Source of the DNA: a miscellaneous Crenarchaeota group-6 archaeon AD8-1
Lineage (GTDB): Archaea > Thermoproteota > Bathyarchaeia > Bathyarchaeales > Bathycorpusculaceae
Length of the DNA: 64,000 bases
Assembly: GCA_001273385.1 (NCBI GenBank)
Contig: LFWW01000002.1
Coordinates: 1 to 64,000 of the forward strand
Direction: 5' to 3'
Of this stretch, positions 36,401-45,143 are shown piece by piece (within the stretch, counting starts at the first letter, position 1; every line of letters begins with the position of its first letter). The translations under genes were made by a program, and so were the position numbers. The notes beneath the pieces were generated by a model that was given only the letters and a program-made list of their open reading frames with translations, had not been told where the DNA came from and ran no database searches.

Positions 36401-37694
36401 ACCTCGCCTTTATTGCAGCATAGTGATTCGGAAGATTTTCTGCTCTTGTAATAACTCTTAATTGATCAGCTAAATCAAATAGTCCTTTTTCTGAACCTTT
36501 AACTATGTTTACTCGTCTTGCAAAATCCAGAGATGATAAACCTGAAAAGACATTTCCAAAACCGCCTGTGGGAAGAACGTGATTGGTGCCAGCTCCATAA
36601 TCACTTAATGCAACAGGACTAAAAGGACCAACAAGAATTAATCCAGCTGTATTGAACCTTTCAGAAAGTTTTCTTGAATTTTTAGTAATAACTTCAAGGT
36701 GTTCAGGAGCATAAATATTTGTCAACGAAACAGCTTCATCAATATCGCTACATGTGATTATAAATCCAAAGTTTCTTAAGGATTCAAAAACAAGTTTGTT
36801 CCGATCTATTATTTTTATTTTTTTTGATAACCAATATTCTACTTCATTCCGAAGTTTATCTGAAGTCGTTATCAATCCAGAAGTGCATCCAAGACCATGC
36901 TCAGCTTGAGAGATCATATCCAATGCTACAAATTTTGGGTTTGCTGTTTCATCAGCCACTATCAAAACTTCACTTGGACCAGCTGGCATATCAATCGCAA
37001 CATTTTTGGATACTAAAATTTTTGCCATAGCAACATACTTATTTCCCGGCCCAACTATTTTCTTTACAGAACTAATGGTCTCTGTTCCATAGGCCAAAGC
37101 AGCAATAGCTTGAGCCCCTCCAACTTTATAGATTTCACTAACACCACACATATCAGCAGCCACAAGAAGCAAAGGATTTAAGGAACCGTCTTTGGCGGGC
37201 GGAGAGCAAACTACAATTCTAGACACTCCCGCAACTTTTGCAGGAATTACAGTCATTAATAAAGTGCTGGGATAAGACGCTTGCCCCCCAGGTACATAAC
37301 AGCCAACACTTTGAATAGGACTTAGAATATTATCAATTTGTATATTATCAATTGATGTAGAAATTTTGCATTTATCAAATAGTAGAGTCTCAAAAATTTT
37401 TATTTTTTCCTTAATTGTTTTTATAGCAGAAATTTGATTTTCATCTACACTATTATAAGCTTCCTTTATATCTAAGGATGATACAAGTAGATCTTTTTTT
37501 GATAATAGCACTTTATCAAAGCGATTTGTTAGTTCTATGAGAGCATTATCTCCGTTTTTAGCAACTTCAATTAATATTTTGTTAATTTTTTTTTCTAATT
37601 TTTGATCTAATTGATAATTTTGCACTTGTCTTTTGAACCAATTGGCTGGAAGATTTGAAGAGTTCCAAATCTTTCTTATAACTAGATCTGACAA
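36387..37694 (-). CDS. hisD: Histidinol dehydrogenase HisD
   Basis: 435 residues. Oxidises histidinol to histidine in two NAD-dependent steps with a zinc ion. Conserved blocks: SVGCYVPGGQASYPST near 128, GVSEIYKVGGAQAIAALAYG, VGPGNKYV, AGPSEVLI and AEHGLG (zinc ligands nearby), and GTNHVLPTGG with the C-terminal zinc His. Overlaps hisG by 13 bases and hisC by 14. Confidence 0.95.
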   Translation of the reverse strand: MSDLVIRKIWNSSNLPANWFKRQVQNYQLDQKLEKKINKILIEVAKNGDNALIELTNRFDKVLLSKKDLLVSSLDIKEAYNSVDENQISAIKTIKEKIKIFETLLFDKCKISTSIDNIQIDNILSPIQSVGCYVPGGQASYPSTLLMTVIPAKVAGVSRIVVCSPPAKDGSLNPLLLVAADMCGVSEIYKVGGAQAIAALAYGTETISSVKKIVGPGNKYVAMAKILVSKNVAIDMPAGPSEVLIVADETANPKFVALDMISQAEHGLGCTSGLITTSDKLRNEVEYWLSKKIKIIDRNKLVFESLRNFGFIITCSDIDEAVSLTNIYAPEHLEVITKNSRKLSERFNTAGLILVGPFSPVALSDYGAGTNHVLPTGGFGNVFSGLSSLDFARRVNIVKGSEKGLFDLADQLRVITRAENLPNHYAAIKARFENG

Positions 37695-38671
37695 CCCTTT
37701 TCTTCTCTCCTTGTGACCTCTTCCAAAGCTAGAACTTGTCTGGGTTCATAGACGACGATGCCTTGGGCGAGTTTTCTAATTTTAGGCAAAAGACGTATAA
37801 AGCAATTTTTTTCAAGAATAGTATTTACTGATACCCAAGATTTGTCAGCTAGAGGTGCAATTGTTGGATTTTTTAGGGCAGGGATTGCCTCAAGTAACTT
37901 TTTAAGGTTTGTTTTTTTAACATTTACAAAGATATGAATTCTTTTTGATCCGTCAACGACTCCTTTCAATAACGTCATAATATCAAAGATTTTTTCTTTT
38001 GTATCTTTATCTTGGAGAGCTGGTTTATTCGCTATAAGTACTGATGATGATGATAGCACAGTTTCAATTATTTTCAAGTTGTTAGCAGTAATTGTAGAAC
38101 CAGTTTCTGTAACATCAATTATGCAATCTGAATTTTCTGGGGGTTTAGCCTCCGTAGCGCCAAAAGATAGAAAAATTTTTGCTTTTGGATTATTACCTTT
38201 TTTCCACCAAGGAGTTACCATTAATGGTGCTTTATTACTAAATCTTTTTTTGTAGGATAAGGCTTTTTGGATGTATTCTGATGCGATGTTCAAATATTCT
38301 GTTGAAACACGGAAGTTTTTTCCTTCATTCCATAAATTCTCCATTAATTCGGACAAGGAATTAGCTGAAGAATTTTCAGGAATAGCAACGACTAACTTTA
38401 TTTTTCCATACTCTAAATTTTGGAGAATTTCAACATTTGCACCTGTCTCCTTGATCCAATCCTCACCAGTTATCCCCACATCTTGAAGACCTTCACTAAC
38501 AAAAACAGGGATTTCTTGGGGTCTTAATATCTTTAATTCAATTTCAGGATCATTTATAGTAGGTCTATATGTACGCTCTTGGCCTGAGATTTTATATCCT
38601 GCACGCTGAAGTAAATTAAAAGTAGCTTTTGATAAAGAACCAGCAGGTATTGCAAATTTTACTTTTTTCAT
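37682..38671 (-). CDS. hisG: ATP phosphoribosyltransferase HisG, long form
   Basis: 329 residues, first enzyme of histidine synthesis. Catalytic part begins KFAIPAGSLSKATFNLL and includes LQDVGITGEDWI and IIDVTETGSTITANNLK (the PRPP loop). The C-terminal third (about 235-329) is the regulatory domain of long-form HisG, which binds histidine, so feedback inhibition is expected and no HisZ is needed. It is somewhat longer than typical (about 290), with extra residues around 150-165. It heads the operon; the 260 bases upstream carry the promoter but no gene. Confidence 0.92.
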   Translation of the reverse strand: MKKVKFAIPAGSLSKATFNLLQRAGYKISGQERTYRPTINDPEIELKILRPQEIPVFVSEGLQDVGITGEDWIKETGANVEILQNLEYGKIKLVVAIPENSSANSLSELMENLWNEGKNFRVSTEYLNIASEYIQKALSYKKRFSNKAPLMVTPWWKKGNNPKAKIFLSFGATEAKPPENSDCIIDVTETGSTITANNLKIIETVLSSSSVLIANKPALQDKDTKEKIFDIMTLLKGVVDGSKRIHIFVNVKKTNLKKLLEAIPALKNPTIAPLADKSWVSVNTILEKNCFIRLLPKIRKLAQGIVVYEPRQVLALEEVTRREEKGCQI

Positions 38672-38931
38672 TATTTATCACATTTAGCATTAATTTTTTT
38701 TAATAGATGGAATTAATAGATTTCGCGAATTAAAATTCTGCACAACAAAAATAAGGTTACATTGATATTCTGATAGAATCAAAAAATAAGTCTGGAATAT
38801 TTTTTTGTATTTAATGAATACAATCGCCTTGAATGAATACGATCCCTCATCTTCCATCACTTATAGGCACCTTAGTTGTTCTTTTTATTAAACCTATCTA
38901 ATCAATATAAATAATGTAATAATTTCACAGT

Positions 38932-39528
38932 TCAACTTTGAATGGAATTACCTTCCTTAGCTTTAATTTGAAAAACAAGAGGAGGCAAATTTGTTTTTGC
39001 AGACAATTTAATATCCAACATTCCTTCCAAAATACCTTGCCAGAGATTCGCATAATTAATGAACGGATTCTTAATCAAGATATACTTATCTTTTAAAAAA
39101 AAATCTCCGAATCCCTGAACACTTAATCTGTCAAAAATTGGTTTCCAATCTTTAATTTCTGAAACTTGAATATTCAATATAGTTTCTATGGAAATTTTAA
39201 GAGCTTTACCCATTTCTTGTCCTAGATTAATCCATTTCTCTTTTGGAATTTGATTAAGCATAATGTTGATTAATTCGACATTAACGAAAGCTATTCTGCT
39301 TATTCCAGAATAATACTCACCCGGAAAACGCCAATCATCAATCATCAATTTTTTATGTATATCTAGCATTTTCGAAATCAATGACTTAATCCCAGACTCT
39401 TTTCCTTCCTGAATTAATGAATCTATATATTTTCTTTCTTCAGGTTCTAATATTATAGTTGTTCTCTTTGGTTTTGGCTTGTTGCTCTTCATCATAGTTT
39501 CGAGTCGTTTTTTCTGACTTTCTTGCAT
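38932..39528 (-). CDS. Protein with ribbon-helix-helix-like N-terminus, unknown C-terminal domain
   Basis: About 198 residues. Residues 20-58 (RTTIILEPEERKYIDSL followed by a helix) look like a ribbon-helix-helix DNA-binding segment. The rest, starting around 65, is an unassigned domain with Trp-rich stretches (DDWRFPGEYYSG, NYANLWQGILEGML). It may be a transcription regulator with a sensing domain. ATG at 39528 is preferred to TTG at 39534, because AGGT is better spaced from it. It is not linked to an operon. Confidence 0.45.
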   Translation of the reverse strand: MQESQKKRLETMMKSNKPKPKRTTIILEPEERKYIDSLIQEGKESGIKSLISKMLDIHKKLMIDDWRFPGEYYSGISRIAFVNVELINIMLNQIPKEKWINLGQEMGKALKISIETILNIQVSEIKDWKPIFDRLSVQGFGDFFLKDKYILIKNPFINYANLWQGILEGMLDIKLSAKTNLPPLVFQIKAKEGNSIQS

Positions 39529-39673
39529 ATTCAATATACCTGCAGAAATATTTTATATGCTTTATTATATTAGCAAAAATGATCAGGCTTATAACTAACT
39601 GCAAATCCTATAAAAAACCAAGAGACTTAAAAAATTTGTTTCAATGATTCACCTTATAGTTTCTAGGATATTA

Positions 39674-39931
39674 TTATTTACTGATGATTTTATTTCTAAC
39701 AAGAAAATATAATAAAAGAATCCCTAGCAAAAAAAGTGATAACCCTACAACCATTGTAAGTATGTAATCAAGATTCAAGATCTTAGATAACAAAAAAGAA
39801 ACATAGGTGGGTCCAGCAAAAATTAGAAAAGCCATAGTCAATACTAGCAAAACACTTATGATTTTTGAATTCGGATTGAAGAATCCTTTTGAATCATTTT
39901 GAGAATTTCTAAGCTTCAAATCCCATCCCAT
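39674..39931 (-). CDS. Small membrane protein, two helices
   Basis: 85 residues. A polar N-terminus of about 22 residues precedes two hydrophobic segments (about 24-45 and 55-78) and a short basic tail. No family recognised. It follows the PAC2 gene after 16 bases on the same strand and is likely co-transcribed with it. Confidence 0.45.
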   Translation of the reverse strand: MGWDLKLRNSQNDSKGFFNPNSKIISVLLVLTMAFLIFAGPTYVSFLLSKILNLDYILTMVVGLSLFLLGILLLYFLVRNKIISK

Positions 39932-39947
39932 CTCATTAGTTTGATAT

Positions 39948-40601
39948 TCAATTCTCCTTTTTGCCTTCTTTTATCTCTTTTCCTAAAATATTTGCCAATA
40001 ATTTAAAAACTTGATATCCAGCACCCCGATCTGCCTTAAATCCAGAAGTACTACCAAGCAAACATACTCCTTCAAGATCATACTCTTTCGCAAGAGCCAA
40101 AGTTAAGCCAGTTCCACCAACAATTTTACCTTTCCCATAAACTACTCCTCCTTTTTCTTTGAATTCATTTACTAATCGTGAAGAGGTTGCAGCAACATAC
40201 ACATTGCATTTATCTTCAACAATAGGCACCCCACCCATGGTAACTAAAAAATTACAACCGATTTTCTTAATAAATTCAACTATTGTAGAACAGACTTGAT
40301 AATGTGCTAAAACATCATCAAAAGAGGGCTGTGTTTCACCAGTCATGATAACTATATCAGTATCTTTTGTCTTCGCAAAATAGAACTCATATTTAGGCAG
40401 AGTACAGACTCCATAAGAATTAACTATCACATAATCCGGAAAAGAGGGAGAATATAACTCTGTAAAAAGTTTTGCATCGTAAAAATTGATTAGAAGATGG
40501 GCGGCTATCCTTCCAACATTTCCAAAACCTGGAAGCCCTTGTACAAATAGTGCATTTTCAAGATTATTATGAAGGAGTTCACGGAAAAAAGGGTTATCCA
40601 T
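39948..40601 (-). CDS. PAC2-family protein (proteasome assembly chaperone-like)
   Basis: 217 residues. The N-terminal LFVQGLPGFGNVGRIAAHLLI, the central DIVIMTGETQPSF and GGVPIVED plus GKIVGGTGLTLALAKEYDLEGVCLLGSTSG match the archaeal PAC2 family, a purine-nucleoside-phosphorylase-like fold. In eukaryotes PAC2 helps assemble proteasomes; the archaeal role is unsettled. GAGGTG lies nine bases before the ATG. A small membrane protein gene follows. Confidence 0.85.
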   Translation of the reverse strand: MDNPFFRELLHNNLENALFVQGLPGFGNVGRIAAHLLINFYDAKLFTELYSPSFPDYVIVNSYGVCTLPKYEFYFAKTKDTDIVIMTGETQPSFDDVLAHYQVCSTIVEFIKKIGCNFLVTMGGVPIVEDKCNVYVAATSSRLVNEFKEKGGVVYGKGKIVGGTGLTLALAKEYDLEGVCLLGSTSGFKADRGAGYQVFKLLANILGKEIKEGKKEN

Positions 40602-40732
40602 TTTCTATTGCACCTCTTCCAACAATATTTGATCTAGATTAAAATGCTTTTGTTGAAATAAAAAACAAACTATTAATATGCAACAATTAGTAGTACTAAA
40701 AAGGATTCAAAAAAGGAGAATAAAGCAAACAT

Positions 40733-40829
40733 AGCGGGGTGGGGCAGCCAGGATTAACCCGCTGGGCTCATAAGAGCTCGTATGCTCAGAGATACCCAGA
40801 GATCAGTAGTTCAAATCTACTCCCCGCTA
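40733..40829 (+). tRNA. Initiator tRNA-Met(CAT) with a 21-base intron
   Basis: Acceptor AGCGGGG pairs with CCCCGCT, with discriminator A and an A-T first pair. The anticodon stem CTGGG/CCCAG supplies three consecutive G-C pairs next to the loop CTCATAA, an initiator hallmark. Between A37 (40772) and A38 (40794) lie 21 extra bases (40773-40793), the standard archaeal intron position. T arm is AGTAG-TTCAAAT-CTACT. CCA is not encoded. Mature length is 76 bases. The intron must be cut by the tRNA splicing endonuclease through a bulge-helix-bulge. Confidence 0.92.
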
Positions 40830-41006
40830 CTAAATTTTCAAAAATGTAAGCAAAGATAAGTTTGAATATATTTTAACAAAAAATCAATATTACATTATTT
40901 TTTAGTTTAGCAGAAATTAAAAAATTTTTATAAAAAATAACGTATCGGGCAATATTTAAAAATAAAAAATAGGAAAGAAAAACGAAACCAATTTTCAGGA
41001 AATATT

Positions 41007-41204
41007 TTAGCCCTTTCCTTTCTCTTCCTTACCAAAATATGTTGTCCACTTGAATTTTCGGGAATCACGCTTAAAATTCAACGAACTTTTACGACACTTA
41101 CTTGAACAGAACCATAAAAGCGTCCCATCGTTCTTAACATATATCATCCCTTTTCCTGAAGGAAAATCATTACCGCAAAATGAACATTTTTTAGGTTTTG
41201 GCAT
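41007..41204 (-). CDS. rpl24e: Ribosomal protein L24e
   Basis: 65 residues. Zinc finger made by CSFCGNDF near residue 7 and FCSSKCRKS near 32, followed by the basic NFKRDSRKFKWT segment typical of L24e. It is the last gene of the cluster L7Ae-S28e-L24e, which is conserved in many archaea. Confidence 0.95.
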   Translation of the reverse strand: MPKPKKCSFCGNDFPSGKGMIYVKNDGTLLWFCSSKCRKSSLNFKRDSRKFKWTTYFGKEEKGKG

Positions 41205-41230
41205 CGATTTTTACCTCAAAAATTAATTAT

Positions 41231-41461
41231 TTAGCGTCTGGAAAGTTTTTTTGCTTCCCGTTCAGTTTCTCTCAACAATAGTATGTCTTGAACGCGTACT
41301 GGTCCTTTAACATTTCTAGATATAATTCGTCCTTTGTCTTTACCTTCTAGTATTCTAACTCTTACTTGTGTTATTTCACCAGTGGTACCTGTACGACCAA
41401 TTATTTGAATTACTTCAGAAGGAATAAGTTCTTCTTTCGTTTTTCCAGAGTCAATGCTCAT
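41231..41461 (-). CDS. rps28e: Ribosomal protein S28e
   Basis: 76 residues, OB-fold small-subunit protein. The sequence [17 protein letters not shown]-like block ([19 protein letters not shown]) and the end [15 protein letters not shown] are characteristic. Start ATG overlaps the L7Ae stop by one base. Confidence 0.95.
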   Translation of the reverse strand: MSIDSGKTKEELIPSEVIQIIGRTGTTGEITQVRVRILEGKDKGRIISRNVKGPVRVQDILLLRETEREAKKLSRR

Positions 41462-41841
41462 TACTGAGCTCCTCTTTTAACTTGCTCAATACGCATTATG
41501 ATCTCATTGATTAATCCAGTCGCATCTCCTTCCTTGATTATTACAACTGATGCAGAAGGAACATCAATACCAACTGCGTTACCTAGTTTGATTTTTTGTG
41601 GTACAAACACATAAGGAATTTTTCTTTCATCACATAGGAGCGGTAGATGTGCGATAACTTCTGGAGGATCTACATCCTCAGCAATAACTACGAGTTTTGC
41701 TTGAGCACGTTCAACAGCCTTTGTTGCCTCGTTAGTTCCCTTTCTTACAATTCCAGATTTTGAAGCTATCTGTAGGGCTTCATAGGCTGCATCCACAATT
41801 TCTTTAGGTACTTCATATTTTACATAGAATGGTTTACTCAT
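41461..41841 (-). CDS. rpl7ae: Ribosomal protein L7Ae
   Basis: 126 residues. Binds kink-turns in 23S rRNA, and in archaea also box C/D and H/ACA RNAs and RNase P. Conserved [27 protein letters not shown] is split over residues 38-61, followed by [12 protein letters not shown]. The ATG at 41841 is chosen because GGGTGAGG lies just before it; a GTG three codons earlier is embedded in that sequence. It is divergent from gar1, another H/ACA component. Confidence 0.95.
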   Translation of the reverse strand: MSKPFYVKYEVPKEIVDAAYEALQIASKSGIVRKGTNEATKAVERAQAKLVVIAEDVDPPEVIAHLPLLCDERKIPYVFVPQKIKLGNAVGIDVPSASVVIIKEGDATGLINEIIMRIEQVKRGAQ

Positions 41842-41946
41842 TAGCCTCACCCTTTTAAGGCACAGTCTTATCGAGACTTCTCATTTATGAAGGTTTCGAC
41901 TCTAAAAGAGCTAAGCTGACTTCATGTATCATTAATGGTAGAAATG

Positions 41947-41954
41947 TTTAAATA
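41947..41954 (+). promoter_or_regulatory. TATA box for the gar1-tfb operon
   Basis: TTTAAATA sits 40 bases upstream of the gar1 TTG start, leaving a short leader with GGTGAAGG (41983-41990) as ribosome site. Visual call. Confidence 0.5.
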
Positions 41955-41993
41955 AACTCTTACGTTGACGTTGTTGTTTTTGGGTGAAGGCGC

Positions 41994-42254
41994 TTGCAGA
42001 GATTGGGTAAAGTAATTAGTGTATCTCCTTCCCAGAATATTATTATTGAAATAAAAAAACCCAATAAAATTGGCACAATTGTTGTTGATGAAAACCTAAA
42101 AATGGTTGGCAAAATTTTTGATATTATTGGACCAACGGTTTCGCCCTATATTATTATTAAGCCAACAATCAAAAAACCAGAAAAATTAGTTGGTGAGAAA
42201 GTATATTCCATTATCTCGAAAAAGAAGAGGAGAAAAAATAATGAGCAGAGATAG
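41994..42254 (+). CDS. gar1: H/ACA RNP protein Gar1
   Basis: 86 residues, a small beta-barrel. [12 protein letters not shown] at the N-terminus and [18 protein letters not shown] in the middle are characteristic. Gar1 works with Cbf5, Nop10 and L7Ae in guided pseudouridylation. Starts at TTG. The 3' end overlaps the start of tfb by 14 bases, an arrangement frequent in archaea. Confidence 0.9.
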   Translation: MQRLGKVISVSPSQNIIIEIKKPNKIGTIVVDENLKMVGKIFDIIGPTVSPYIIIKPTIKKPEKLVGEKVYSIISKKKRRKNNEQR

Positions 42255-43215
42255 TAACCTACAAGAAAAAATAGAAAAATCTTCCGAGGCAGCGAATCAT
42301 AATTCTTTCAAAGTTCAATCATGTTCTGAATGTGGAAGCCAAAGACTTATGCGCGACTATGAATGTGCAGAAGTTGTATGCATGGATTGCGGTATAGTAA
42401 TTGCTGCAAAAATAGCTGACAGAGGACCAGAATGGCGTGCTTTTGACGATGAACAAAGATCCAAAAGAACTCGAGTGGGCGCACCACTTACATATACAAT
42501 TCACGACAAAGGATTATCAACCACTATTGATTGGCATGATAGGGATGTTTATGGAAAAAGTCTTTCACCTGGACAAAAAGCACAGGTATATCGACTAAGA
42601 AAATGGCAAAGGCGGATACGAGTTTCAGATGCTACAGAGAGAAATTTAGCTTTTGCTTTATCTGAAATTACTAAAATTTCTAATAATTTGAGTCTTCCAA
42701 AAAGTATTCTTGAAACAGCCTCGGTAATTTATCGAAAGGCAGTAAAAGAACGATTAATTCGCGGTCGCTCGATTCAAGGTGTCACTTCAGCAGCAATTTA
42801 TTTAGCATGTAGACAATGCGGATTACCCAGAACACTCGATGAAATAGCGCAAGCTTCAACAGTAAATAAGAAGGAAGTTGGCCGGAGTTATCGTTTTCTA
42901 ATCAGAGAGCTTGATTACAAGATTCCACCTCTTAGACCAAGTCAATACATTACAAAATTTTCTACACAGCTTACAATGCAAGGCAAAGTTGAAGAAATTG
43001 CTCATAAAATTCTCGCGTCAGCTAAACAACTAAAACTTACTTCAGGGCGTGGACCGACTGGAATTGCTGCAGCTACAAGCTATGTTGCATCAGTTTTAAC
43101 AGGAGAAAGAAAAACTCAAAGAGAGATAGCAGAAATAGCACAAGTAACAGAAGTTACTATCAGAAATCGCTATAAGGAACTTGTTGAAAGACTGATGTTT
43201 GAGATCAGTATTTAA
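42241..43215 (+). CDS. tfb: Transcription initiation factor B
   Basis: 324 residues. N-terminal zinc ribbon (Cys28, 31, 47, 50), then the B-finger region [12 protein letters not shown], then two cyclin-like repeats (about 120-210 and 215-310) ending with a helix-turn-helix ([20 protein letters not shown]). TFB recruits RNA polymerase to TBP-bound promoters. Start ATG 42241 follows GAGGAG seven bases upstream; earlier in-frame codons belong to the gar1 overlap. Confidence 0.96.
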   Translation: MSRDSNLQEKIEKSSEAANHNSFKVQSCSECGSQRLMRDYECAEVVCMDCGIVIAAKIADRGPEWRAFDDEQRSKRTRVGAPLTYTIHDKGLSTTIDWHDRDVYGKSLSPGQKAQVYRLRKWQRRIRVSDATERNLAFALSEITKISNNLSLPKSILETASVIYRKAVKERLIRGRSIQGVTSAAIYLACRQCGLPRTLDEIAQASTVNKKEVGRSYRFLIRELDYKIPPLRPSQYITKFSTQLTMQGKVEEIAHKILASAKQLKLTSGRGPTGIAAATSYVASVLTGERKTQREIAEIAQVTEVTIRNRYKELVERLMFEISI

Positions 43216-43258
43216 AAAGATTAAACTTTTTAAGTGGGTAATTAACTACTCTAAGCTC

Positions 43259-43873
43259 ATGCCTTATAAATTCACTTTTGATCTTTCCGAATTACCAAAA
43301 TTCTTTTTCAATGAACTAACCATATTATCATACCAAAAAGGCATGCATAAAACTATTCTTAATACCCTCAGAGATATCATAATAAAATTCAAAATACAAG
43401 AAGCAACAGGACTTAATCTTTCGGATGCAGTTACGCTTCTACAAGATCTTATTGATTTACATGGCATAAATCTTGTTCAGAGAGGGAAATTCCTAGAAAC
43501 AAAAAAAAGAGCAATCTTTCTTCCGCATTGTACTAGAAAGTTTATGGATAATAGATGTCAAGCAATCTTTGATCCAACCGTACCCTCATATTTTTGCAAA
43601 CATTGCTCAAAGGATTGTTTAGTTAGCAAAGCTAGCCGATTAGCAGAAAAAAAAGGATATGACTTTTATGTTGTTCCAGGTGGTTCATGTATTCCTAAAA
43701 TAGTAAAAAGGGCCATGTATGAGGGTGCAATAGGTATTGCATGCGGTGAAGAGATGAAAATGTCTGGAGAAGTGTTAGGGAGTATGGGTGTAGCTGGCCA
43801 AGCTATTCCATTAATAAGGAATGGATGCGCAAATACTGCTTTTAGTTTGGAAACACTTAAAAAAACCCTTTAG
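43259..43873 (+). CDS. DUF116 family protein
   Basis: 204 residues. The second half is rich in conserved cysteines: LPHCTRKF, YFCKHCSKDC, VPGGSCIPK, GIACGEE and NGCANT, a pattern suggesting Fe-S or zinc binding, as in DUF116 proteins of methanogens and anaerobic bacteria. Function is unknown. I place the start at ATG 43259, where family similarity begins; an upstream in-frame ATG at 43199 would overlap tfb. L40e is convergent and 12 bases away. Confidence 0.8.
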   Translation: MPYKFTFDLSELPKFFFNELTILSYQKGMHKTILNTLRDIIIKFKIQEATGLNLSDAVTLLQDLIDLHGINLVQRGKFLETKKRAIFLPHCTRKFMDNRCQAIFDPTVPSYFCKHCSKDCLVSKASRLAEKKGYDFYVVPGGSCIPKIVKRAMYEGAIGIACGEEMKMSGEVLGSMGVAGQAIPLIRNGCANTAFSLETLKKTL

Positions 43874-43885
43874 CAATAAAAAAGA

Positions 43886-44047
43886 TTATTTGACAAGTTC
43901 TCTTTTCTTCCATCTGAGATTTTTTCGTTTACATTTTCTACATTTTATTGCGGTTGCAGCATTTCTAACTCCGCAATACCTACAGATTTTGATATGAAGC
44001 CTCGCTTTTTGAGCAATAGCTTTCTTAATTGGATCCAATACTGGCAC
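43886..44047 (-). CDS. rpl40e: Ribosomal protein L40e
   Basis: 53 residues, short enough to be overlooked. The sequence starts MPVLDPIKKAIAQKAR (GTG initiator) and has a zinc finger CRYCGVRNAATAIKCRKC, then a basic end KRKNLRWKKRELVK, diagnostic of L40e. GAGGT lies seven to nine bases before the GTG. A TATA box is visible at 44088-44098. Confidence 0.93.
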   Translation of the reverse strand: MPVLDPIKKAIAQKARLHIKICRYCGVRNAATAIKCRKCKRKNLRWKKRELVK

Positions 44048-44087
44048 TTGCTGAACCTCAGATTTAACTATGAGTCTGATAGATATC

Positions 44088-44098
44088 TTTTAAATATA
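44088..44098 (-). promoter_or_regulatory. TATA box for rpl40e
   Basis: On the minus strand TATATTTAAAA lies about 41-51 bases before the GTG of rpl40e, at the right distance for a leader of roughly 15-20 bases that contains its GAGGT. Confidence 0.5.
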
Positions 44099-44277
44099 CT
44101 TTTTGATTGATTTGCTAATTTATAAATAAAAAAAAGAGTAAATAAAAATGCCTTTTTTTTATATTTTCTTAAACGCAGTTAATGAAAAGATAATCTTAAA
44201 CCATTACCAAAATGTATTTATTTGGGAATAAAAAAACTAAACGAGCCAAATTAATGTGGAAACTAGGAGTGAATCCT

Positions 44278-44553
44278 ATGTCAGAATCCTATGCAGTGCT
44301 GATAGGACGAAAACCGGTAATGAACTATGTGCTAGCATGTATTACATCATTTCATGGTGGAGCTAAAGAAGTAAGTGTGAAAGCTCGAGGAAGAGCAATA
44401 GCTAGAGCAATTGATGTTGTAGAAGTAGTCAGAGGCAGATTTCTGCCGGATGTAAAAATTGCGAGAATCGGCATTGGAACTGATCAAATTCCAATCCGAG
44501 AAGGAAGTCAAGCTTCCAATGTGAGCACTATCGAAATAGTATTACAAAGATAA
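44278..44553 (+). CDS. albA: Alba DNA/RNA-binding chromatin protein
   Basis: 91 residues. The core [19 protein letters not shown] followed by [20 protein letters not shown] and the RNA/DNA-binding loop is typical of Alba. AGGAGTGA lies five bases before ATG 44278, which fixes this start; the open frame continues further upstream without support. Possible TATA-like AATTTATAAAT around 44114-44124. Confidence 0.92.
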   Translation: MSESYAVLIGRKPVMNYVLACITSFHGGAKEVSVKARGRAIARAIDVVEVVRGRFLPDVKIARIGIGTDQIPIREGSQASNVSTIEIVLQR

Positions 44554-44619
44554 AATCATAGAAACTGATTAGGCATTATTCACACCCTTGTGCCTCCTTA
44601 ATTGAGAGAAGGGGCGTAT

Positions 44620-45129
44620 ATGAAAACTGAACTGTGTAGTTTCTGTTTAAAAAGCGGCATATTATGTCGCAAATGTTCAACTAAGGTTAAGAAGGGAGAA
44701 ATTAGTAATTTAGACTTGAAAATTGCTCGATTACTACTTTCTCTAGAGACAAAATATCCATCTTTGCAGAATGTTTGCTTTTATAAAGCATTTGATGTTG
44801 GGAGAACAATAGCTATAGTTGTCGGTCACGGAGATGTACCACGTTTACTAGGGTATGGAGGAAAAATTATTAAAACAATAAGTGAAGAAACTCACAAGTC
44901 TATTCGCGTTCTAGAACAGGGTGTAGATGATCGTAAATTTCTTGAAGATTTATTCATGCCACTTAATATTCTAACTATTAATACTATTTGGTTACCTGAC
45001 GGAACCACTGAAACAAGAGTTATTCTTAAACGCAAACGTGGTTCACAACTTCCTTTTGATTTAAAAGCATTAAAAGAAATAGCGAAAAAAGTAAGAAATA
45101 TTGTTTTGCGTATTGAATTTACCCATTAA
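44620..45129 (+). CDS. KH-domain protein with N-terminal zinc finger, NusA-like
   Basis: 169 residues. CSFCLKSGILCRKC near residues 5-18 forms a zinc knuckle; the middle has GYGGKIIKTISEETHK, a KH domain GxxG loop. Archaeal proteins of this kind are annotated as NusA-like or transcription elongation related and lie next to aspS, as here (14 bases before it). Start ATG 44620 follows AAGGGG. The RNA target is unknown. Confidence 0.7.
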   Translation: MKTELCSFCLKSGILCRKCSTKVKKGEISNLDLKIARLLLSLETKYPSLQNVCFYKAFDVGRTIAIVVGHGDVPRLLGYGGKIIKTISEETHKSIRVLEQGVDDRKFLEDLFMPLNILTINTIWLPDGTTETRVILKRKRGSQLPFDLKALKEIAKKVRNIVLRIEFTH

Positions 45130-45143
45130 GGAGTAATTAATTC

